From Takakia lepidozioides (lineage: Eukaryota; Streptophyta; Takakiopsida; Takakiales; Takakiaceae), in contig CM060734.1 of the NCBI GenBank assembly GCA_030704615.1, positions 42,670,042-42,734,041 on the forward strand: a stretch of DNA of 64,000 nt, read 5' to 3'. Positions 56,232 through 64,000 of the stretch are shown piece after piece. Within the stretch, counting starts at the first letter, position 1. Every line of letters starts with the position of its first letter. The position numbers were made by a program, and so were the translations under genes. The notes beneath the pieces are model-generated. The model was not told the DNA's origin. It saw only the letters and a program-made list of their open reading frames with translations, and made no database searches.

Positions 56232-57611
56232 CTTTTATCTAGATTTGTTTGAATGTCTTCTCTTCTAGTCCTCGTCTTTGATGCTTGATCATAAACTTAT
56301 CATGGCAATCCCTGGGGCTGGCCCTTAGAGAACAAGCCCACCAAGACAAACGTGCAACAACCCTCCCATTCCCTGAGCTTGTATGAAATACAGACTGCAC
56401 CTTGAAGGCTAACTTGGACAAACTAAAAGTAAACCTACATAGTATATCACAATTGTACAACGAAACAAACCTAACAACCATTCAAAAAATGCAAAAGAAG
56501 ACCACCATCCTTGACTAATGTTCAATATTTCTGAAACATGAGAAGGTATCATCCAAGTGGGACAGTCCTCCTCGCCGATTCCAAGTTTAACTTGAGTTGG
56601 AAAACAAAAACTGAAGTAACACCGGACAGAGTTCCAAACAGAGGATAGGGGGTTTCTTGTAGACCTGAATTTTTAAGTAGTTGCATCATATCGAAGAAAC
56701 CAGAAGCTACTAGGAAAGAAGTGCAAGAGCTTTAGGAGTTGCGAGAATATTTTTTATTCTACCACTCTGCCTAAACTCAGGCTTGTAATGGCAAATGCAG
56801 CGACTAGATTATCATGTGAGACATCGTAGCTCTAGATCTTCTTAACTCCCTTACAGCTACGTCTGAAGCTTTATGACAGGCGGAAAGACAAAAAAACCAC
56901 CTACACGACAGGCTGGGTCGAAATCCTGCATGCTGCAAGAAACACCCATAAACAGAACAAAGAAAAACACATGCACACAGATAGCAAATTATATTGACCT
57001 CTGATGTGGCACGTCGATCGCTTGGCATTGTGAGCCGAGACGTTGGTCCACCGCCATGTGACATCTTCCCGAGTAGGAGAACTGGATTAAAAGAGTGTAA
57101 AAGTAAAAGATAGTCGGCACGAGGTTGACACTGCTGATCTCTTGTCCACGTCCAGTGCTCCTCCTCAACAGTCCTTCCGTGGACACACAGTACTTTGCAG
57201 CAAAGGCAACATTTCAGGGTGGTGAGAAAGTTCTCTAAAGTACAGATTCTTCCCAACATGGTCCAGTATTTGGTCTCATGCTAAATAAATAGGTGCAGGG
57301 CATCCTGCGTAACCGCAGATCTACCAAGTTGTCATTTTCTTATTGGATCATAACCAGGGTTCATAGTGCATAATATGCATTATGGATTGTGTTTGGAACA
57401 ATTTGACTTCCTTGCAACATCTTGCTCAAGGTGCATGCATGTCAGGCGATCAATTATCGTACAATTTGAAAGGATCTGATTCATATATGGTTTGGACAGG
57501 AGTGGAAGCTGAGAGCCCGAACAGCCAGCAACATAGCTGTCTGGGGCCCAACGTGGAGCTGAAGAGAGAAGAGCGACAGCGAAAGCAGGCCAGCCCCCGA
57601 GGAACAAGAAG
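56232..57611. other. No gene recognised
   Basis: Minus-strand frames of up to about 150 codons (56804-57259) have no recognisable domain. This may be further LINE debris or intergenic sequence. Confidence 0.4.
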
Positions 57612-58501
57612 CTAGTCATCAAAACTGAGCCTGGTGGAGTGCTTCCCACTTATGTGCTTCCAATCAACTTCCCTTTCGAACTCAGGTAAGTCATGGAAGT
57701 GTTGTTGAGGACCCCTGCCAGCCGAGAGGGGATGCCCCGCTTGATGACGAAGATGACGAAGCGCAGTTGCATAGGATGTCGTCCTTCCCAGGTGTCTTGG
57801 AATTTGCGGAGGAGCTGTTTGAACGAGAGGCCAAGTTTTCATGGGGATGGAGCAGTAGAGTAGACAGTACTCCAACGATTCGGAGACCCCTAGGTGGCAA
57901 CATTTACATATTATTGCCTCTGTGAAATTCAGCCAAGCCCCCACTTTGAGTACTCTGATTGCAAGCTGCCAGAGGAAGGCGGCAATCTTGGATGGCCTGA
58001 GCTTGTTCCAAATGGTCACCCATATGAGATCCCACTTGGCTTGATGGAGATTGTGGCCAGCCCATTTTGAGTTCCATTTTTCTAAAAATTGTTGTGGCTG
58101 GATCAGAGTTCGGTAGGCCACTTTGGCAGAGTAGTTGAAGAATGGTGGTTGAGAGTTTTGAAATTCCATGACCACTCCTTCGGATCTATTGTCAGCCCCA
58201 TCAGTGGGCTGCCCTCGACCCAGAGAAACATGTGGCGGGACAGCCAAGATGCAAGGATTTGGTCAGGCGGGGCCACAGGGTTCATATCTTTATCTGGAGA
58301 AGACCACTGACATATTCTGCCAGGGGTAAACTGCCCCCTAGAGATTGTGATTGGGATCATTGAGTCCAGGGGGAGAACGTTTGAGAGTATGGGCTTGCTG
58401 AGTGGCATCCCCCTGGAGTTGTCAGTCTGAGTAGAAGTGATGTAGATGACTCTGTTGGGTGCCCCTTCTAAAATTGTTAAAAGAAGAAGAAAGAAAAACA
58501 C
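57612..58501 (-). pseudogene. LINE relic with zf-RVT domain
   Basis: The minus strand encodes a region with IWNKLRPSKIAAFLWQLAIR followed by CKCCHLGVSESLEYCLLYC. This is the pattern of the zinc-binding domain after reverse transcriptase in plant LINE elements (W..iW....P.k...F.W, C..C....E...H.f..C). The preceding frame (58103-58501) reads ICQWSSPDKDMNP and fits the same protein in another frame. No RT core or poly-A tail is found, so only a 3' fragment remains. Confidence 0.65.
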
Positions 58502-59549
58502 TACTAGGGCCTAATCTCTGCTCCCCTCTTACTCCCTATTTCTCTTCATTGTTTGTGCCCTACAAAACTCTAGTTTGATCCGAGGCGAGGCTTGCAAAGT
58601 CTGAGACCAGACAGAAGCGAAAGAGAAAGAGAGTGCAAATACTACCTAGGTTGATGACACCAGTACAGCCATTGCACCCCATTTAGAAGCTTCAATCACT
58701 CTCACTGCATGAACTTGGCCCATTCTGCAACGCGATGAACTTCTCCTTCTCACCTCCACCTCCAGTGTACCTGCTCCCGTAGTTAGCAACTATTTTCTTG
58801 TGTGAATGGCATGGACACCAGTTGATACAGACAAGATGTGAATGCAGGGGCATGTTGGCCCTGTTCTACTCTTCCAGCTGCACAGGCATACTACATGCGT
58901 AGAAAAGAATCGTTTGCTGAAACAGGTGCTTTGGTTAGTGCCACAGCCATTGTTTAGCAAGGGCAGCGATTCCCATGCTTCCTGCCCACAACCGAGGCAA
59001 TGCTACATTGCTGTGGCTTGCTAATTGAGTTACAGTTATAGATCACTATGTCCACAGAGATGGTATTACAAACTGATACAGATGGGGAGGGAAAGAAATA
59101 GAAGTTTGAGTTCCCAGAGGCTGACAGGCTACGAAGAGGAAAAAGATGGAAGAGAAAGAATGGCCGACGGTTTGTCACCGCTGGTAGTCTTGTAAGCATC
59201 TGCTGATCATCGACTGCAGCAGCAGGGGACCAAACAAAAACAATAAACGAACGGATACAGAAACACTGATGGGAAAGAAACCAAGATAAGAGAGAGGGAC
59301 CCTCAAACCCTAAACCCAGACTTTAGCAAGGACTTCAGGACTAAGGATTTACATCTGCAACGGGTTTACTGATCTGAGATAGGGTGCATCCTCATGTGTA
59401 GGTGAGTCTCCTTTACTGTGATGGCACGCTGAAAGTATAGAATGCATGAGAAAGTGTAACCTGGGGTGTTTTTCCATTGCCCATGTTCGAATTACAGTGC
59501 TTTGAACCGGACGCCAAGAAGTGGGTTCTAGAAATCCGGCAGGAAACAG
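58502..59549. other. Upstream region of the ALG8 homologue
   Basis: 58503-58540 shares a GGCCTAATCT...CTCCCCTCTTACTCCC phrase with 62539-62610 and 62903-62960, so a small dispersed repeat is present. No coding exon is recognised, and promoter motifs are not clear. Confidence 0.45.
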
Positions 59550-62105
59550 ATGGGGGCATCCGACTGGCACGATCTGGTGTGGCTGGCAGCAATTGCAACA
59601 TGTTTGAAGGTGAAACTCGTACCCACATACCACAGTACAGACTTTGAGGTTCACCGGCACTGGCTTGCGATAACCCACTCTCTCCCTCTCCAGAGTTGGT
59701 ACAGTGACGAATCCAGTGAATGGACTCTGGATTACCCCCCTTTCTTCGCTTTCTTCGAGCGATTCCTCTCTCTATTTGCAGGCGTTGTGGACCCTCAGCT
59801 TGTTGAGCTAATCGAAGGACAAAACTACGCCAGTGATCGTGCTGTCTTATTTCAGCGGGCCATAGTTCTGGCAGCTGATGTGGTCCTCTACTGGGGTCTC
59901 TTGGAGATCTGTCGAAATTTGTCAGTTGAAAAGCGTAGGCTGGTTTATGTGGCTGTGATATTCTCACCAGGACGGGAGAAACTCGGAACTCAAATACGTC
60001 GAGTAGCATCAAACAGTTTTGGCATCGGTGGCCTCAGAATGGGGTTGCAGGGCCAGTGTACTTTGTGTATCTGCTAAGGCATTACTGCAGGGGCCCAATG
60101 AAGATTTCAAGGTTTCTCAGACTGGCAGGGGCTGTTCTTGGTATTGTGGCAATTGCATTTGGGCCATTTGCCTATTATGGTCAGGTGATTATCCGCGTTT
60201 TGCTTGCACTGTCACAATCAGTTCTTGATTCACCTTCAGAACCTTTAAACAATATACATGGTGTGTATGGTAGTGCAGTGGAGTAAGAGTATCAATTGGC
60301 TCAGGGATGTGAAGAGCTCAGTATGCCTAGTTCAGAGATTGTACTGAGGCTCAAGCACACTGTACAATAGCCAACATTAGAAGATGCAGTGTGGTCTATG
60401 GCACCATCTCCATACCTGCTTCCTACCTACATTGATTGGGCCAATGTCTAGATTGCAAAGCAAGAAAGGCTTGCTCACTTACTCTTGCATTTGGACTTAC
60501 AGAGTAGCAAGCTCACTAGTGTGATCTGATTTGGTGTAGGTTGTGTTGTCCATGTGTCTGCCGTTCATGGGTCACGCCAGATTGGCCAAGTGATGAAGCG
60601 GCTCTTCCCTTTCGGAAGGGGTCTCTGCCATGCTTACTGGGCCCCTAACCTCTGGGCTCTGTACAATGCGGCGGATAAATTGATCGCATTTTTGCATGAC
60701 AAGAGGTCTGGTAGGCGATTTCACTCCATGTGCAGTGCTCCCACAGGTTAGTGCCTTGCTGTGAATCCTCTTCACTCACAGTTCTTCTACCATATTGTTG
60801 CATGCATGGTGCTCAATATACCAATCAAGAATCATTGACGTCCTTTCTGTAGTGATCCTTCGGGGATGGGTGTAGCAAGAGGGGAGACGCACAGGGTGCA
60901 AACTGGTCTCTAACACATGGGCTGTTTACACTGCATGTTCTGAGCTGCAGGCTCCAATTTGGTCTAACTAAGCTGTTTAGCCTTGTGTCCAGTCTTGTGT
61001 CCAGTGCATCTGCTTTAAGTCTTCATGGGCGCTCAGGTGGAGATGATGGAAGCTGACATGATGTAAGCGGCTTGTGTCACTGTGCTCCAGATCACACCAT
61101 CGGTATCAGCAGGTCTGGTCCTATTCTCAATGCTGCCATGTCTTGTGCAAATCTGGAGACGGCCAAGGCAGGGAAGCATCATTGGATTTGTAGCATACGC
61201 ATATGCTTGCGGGTTTATGTATGGATGGCATGTCCATGAGAAGGCATCCCTTCACATCGTCATCCCTTTGAGCCTTGTTGCAGTCGAGAGTCTGGAAGAT
61301 GCCAAGAGGCAGAGTTCATGTTTCTACTTGTCTGGCAAACTGATTTCCCAGGCTTACTTTGAAAATTAGAATGACCTGCTCCTGCGACAGAGATCCACAA
61401 GGAATAGAACATCTCTGTGGATGATTTCAGGGTGCTGGTTACAGGAGTCTGAAAGAGAATTTTTGAATAGCATTCTAGAGACCAGTTATTCTATCAGTCT
61501 GTCTGCATACTTCTCGGACTTGACCTGGCTCCTCTCTTGGCCCCGGGGGCAGGGGATCCAACTCTTTTTACAGTTCCGTGTCATGCTGAGCCTCAATACT
61601 GGTTTGTTCACCAGATCAACTTCATATCGTGCCCAACTAACACTATTCTCTGATCTGTACTGCAGTTTCATACTACTCGCTCTTCCCCCTCCTTTTTGAA
61701 ACAAAAGAGTACCCCATCAAAGTTGTCCTTCTTCTGCTACATACTTTGCTGTTGTGGGTCAGCTTCTCAGCAAGTTTCTGCATCTCTGGCCGACAGGCCA
61801 CAAAGGAGCCTGACGAAAACAGGAGAGCTGATCACAGTCCTCAGAAAAGTATGGATCCAGCTGCCAACCTTCATCATGGGGCAGAAGTGAAGAGAGACAC
61901 CAAAAGAGAAGGGGAGCTGCTAGGGAGATGTAAGCAAACATACCTAGTGGGTCTAATATTTATAGAAGTCTATGGTCAGTTTTTGCACCCATTTCTGCTC
62001 AGAGGTAGGCTTCCCTTTCTTCCCTTGATGCTTATTTCAGTGTACTGTGGGTTAGGGATGCTGTACTTCTGGGCAGGTCAATTGTTTCACATTATTTTTC
62101 ACTAG
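59550..62105 (+). pseudogene. ALG8: ALG8 homologue (dolichyl-P-Glc alpha-1,3-glucosyltransferase), exons missing
   Basis: ALG8 adds the second glucose to the lipid-linked N-glycan precursor in the ER membrane. ATG 59550 opens an exon with the family signature KLVPTYHSTDFEVHRHWLA and SEWTLDYPPFFAFFERF. Further exons are about 60051-60184 (PVYFVYLLRHYC, GPFAYYGQ), 60581-60746 ([17 protein letters not shown]), 61091 to about 61310 (GFMYGWHVHEKASLH) and 61668-62105 (EYPIKVVLLLLHTLLLW, FLHPFLLRGRLPFLPLML, TAG stop). Splice sites are mostly canonical. Only about 80 bp separates the end of the first exon similarity (near 59971) from 60051, so the highly conserved HIHFQYNG segment has no room. A short exon before YYSLFPLL and the segment before ITPSV are also not found. 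Probably a decayed copy; an assembly gap is possible. Confidence 0.8.
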
Positions 62106-63300
62106 AGCTGTTGTTTTTTGGAGAGCAGTGTGTAGACCCCAGTTCAAGGATTTTGTTTCCAAATTCTCAAACAGAATGAGAAGGGGCAGATGCTTTCGAA
62201 CAGAACATAGTTCCTCAACAGGTTTGGTCATTGGTCATTTGTTCATTCTACCAAGAAAGCATCATCCCCTGTGGGAAGGACACTTTAAACTTTGAATCTT
62301 CATCTGTGTCAATGAGACCATCGGTGGTAAAACCCCTGCTTTGGTTCTTTTTGGGCTCATCAGTAGATCTGTCTCCTCCTTGGACTTGCCTGTTGGGTTT
62401 CAATGTCTTGTTTTAAATGCATGTCTTACCCCAGAAAAGAAAATTCAATCGTCACTGAGGTGACATATTAATCAATCTTTCTCTCTATCCTCAACCACGG
62501 CTCATATGTACACACGTCTACTCCAACTGAAAGAGTAGGGCCCTAATCTGTGCCCTAATCTGTGCCTGTGGGTGTCTCGGCTCCCCTCTTACTCCCGGTT
62601 TCTCTTATTTGTTTGCGCCCTAGAGAATTCTAAGTTTACATAGTATTTGCACTCTATTTCTCTTTTGCTTCTATCTGGTCTTGGATGTGCAAGCCTTGCA
62701 GTTGAGTGATTGTGAGTACAGTTCAGCAAGGTGCAAGCTGTTTCTTCGTGTTTTTGTCTTTTGGTTTCATTAGTAGATCTGTCTTTTCTCCTCAGACTTG
62801 CCTGCTGGATTTCTGTCTTGTTTTAAATGCATGTCCTTATCCCAGAAAATTCTAGAGTCACTGCCTCAGTCATGGGCCATGGCTCATAAGTACGACTACA
62901 AGACTAGGCCCTAATCTGTGTGTGTCTCTGCTCTCCTCTCACTCTCTGTTTCTCTTCTTAGTTCATAGCCACATATGTGAATATTGGGTGTCCCATTATA
63001 GCCAACTTAGCTGTAAAGGTGAACACTAGTGTGAATACTTGGGGTTTAGTGCACTCCACATTATGGTGATAATTGCAAAAGTTAGCAAGGTGTTGGATTG
63101 GCAAGCAATGTGAATTCTCCCCATCACGAATAAGCCAGAACTAGGCATAGAACGAGTTGCATATAGCAATAGAAGATTTAATAGTTTATCTTTATATTTT
63201 AATCATTTAAGTTATTTTTAGTATTCATCTTTTTAGTCATAACCTAAATTAGAATCATTAGAAGTTATATTACTGTACGAATTAAATGAACACATGTTTA
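62106..63300. repeat. Intergenic region with a roughly 410-bp direct duplication
   Basis: 62345-62610 is repeated at about 62755-62960: TAGATCTGTCT, GTCTTGTTTTAAATGCATGTC and GGCCCTAATCTGTG recur in the same order. No gene is seen. Confidence 0.75.
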
Positions 63301-63407
63301 TTATTTAAAAAAATAAAAATAAAATTTAAAATTTAACTTTTATACAACACAATGCTCTTAAACATGTAACTGGTCGCAGGCTCTGCGGAGCCTGCGGAAA
63401 AAAACTT

Positions 63408-64000
63408 ACTTAGATGACATTGGACACTTGGGCCAACAGTAGGGGCTACCTTAGAGGTCGCATTTGGGCCTCGACATACTTTGATACATAGGGGATTGCA
63501 CTTGGACTTAGATGACACTGGACACATGGGCCAACGGCACAGGCTACCCTAGAGGTCGCATTTGGGCCTCGACATAGGAGATGCACTTTGATACATACTT
63601 GGACTTAGATGACACTCGACACTTGGGCCAATGGCACAGGTTACCCTAGAGGTCGCACTGGGGCCTCAACATAGGAGACATAGGAGACGCACTTGGATAC
63701 ATAGGAGATTGCACTTGGACTTAGATTTTAATTCTTCACACATGGGCCAACGGCGTAGGCTACAGTAGAGGTCGCACTTGGGCCTCAACGCATTGGAAAC
63801 ATAAGAAATTGCACTTGGTCTTAGATTTCCAATTCTCACACTTGGACTTAGATGACACTTGACACTTGAGCCCACGACACATGCTACCCTAGAGTTCGAA
63901 TTTGGGCCTCTACATAGGACATAGGAGACGCATTGGGATACATCGAGGATTTTACACTTGGACTTAGTTGACACGTGACACTAGGGCCAAAGGCACAAGC
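63408..64000. repeat. Tandem repeat array, unit about 100-120 bp, running off the right edge
   Basis: Units starting CTTAGATGACACTGGACAC occur near 63409, 63507, 63604, 63720, 63846 and 63963, with a short partial unit near 63820. Each contains GGGCCAACGGCACAGGCTA, AGAGGTCGCA and GGGCCTCGACATAGGA. Unit length varies through small internal duplications. Confidence 0.92.

Overview
This is nuclear DNA of a plant, most likely a non-seed streptophyte or land plant. The evidence is plant Ty1/copia and chromodomain Ty3 retrotransposons, CACTA- and PIF-like elements, a polyphenol oxidase relic with a plant KFDV-type C-terminus, an intron-containing ALG8 homologue and degenerate CCCTAAA (plant telomere-type) satellite. 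The lineage is an inference. I recognise no RNA gene. Almost everything is mobile or decaying, and most long reading frames are broken by isolated in-frame stop codons.

The left two thirds (1-37.2 kb) read as three nested layers. Layer 1 (1-9.7 kb plus 33.0-37.2 kb) holds a minus-strand exon series with two FCP1/NIF-like HAD phosphatase domains, an SP-rich and acidic exon and a protein with RNA polymerase II CTD-like YSPTSP repeats. On the far side it holds a plus-strand locus resembling DUF7869 transposase-like proteins. Both parts carry a dispersed 24-bp palindrome (11-bp arms, 2-bp centre) that is absent from the DNA between them.

Layer 2 (9748-32947) is a Mutator-like element (MULE). It has inverted GC-rich ends, an 11-bp flanking direct repeat and a minus-strand DDE/SWIM transposase. 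Divergently transcribed from that is a multi-exon gene joining a ParB/Srx-like domain to a beta-class DNA methyltransferase-like domain. The introns of this cargo gene carry at least 11 copies of a different palindrome with the same 11+2+11 design. This is the most unusual system in the window.

Layer 3 (16835-28733) is an 11.9-kb Ty3 retrotransposon inserted, with a 5-bp target duplication, into an exon of that cargo gene. It has pre-gag frames, gag-protease, a pol whose integrase core is cleanly inverted, and an unusual frame of about 1,400 codons after integrase.

37.4-39.5 kb is a roughly 215-bp satellite of telomere-like composition, split by a non-autonomous CACTA element. 40.1-41.8 kb holds a small PIF/Harbinger-like MITE and a polyphenol oxidase relic. 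42.1-56.2 kb is a nest of broken copia elements, one split by a chromovirus. 57.6-58.5 kb is a LINE relic. 59.5-62.1 kb carries an ALG8 homologue that lacks conserved middle exons. The window ends in a direct duplication and a roughly 100-120-bp tandem array running off the right edge.
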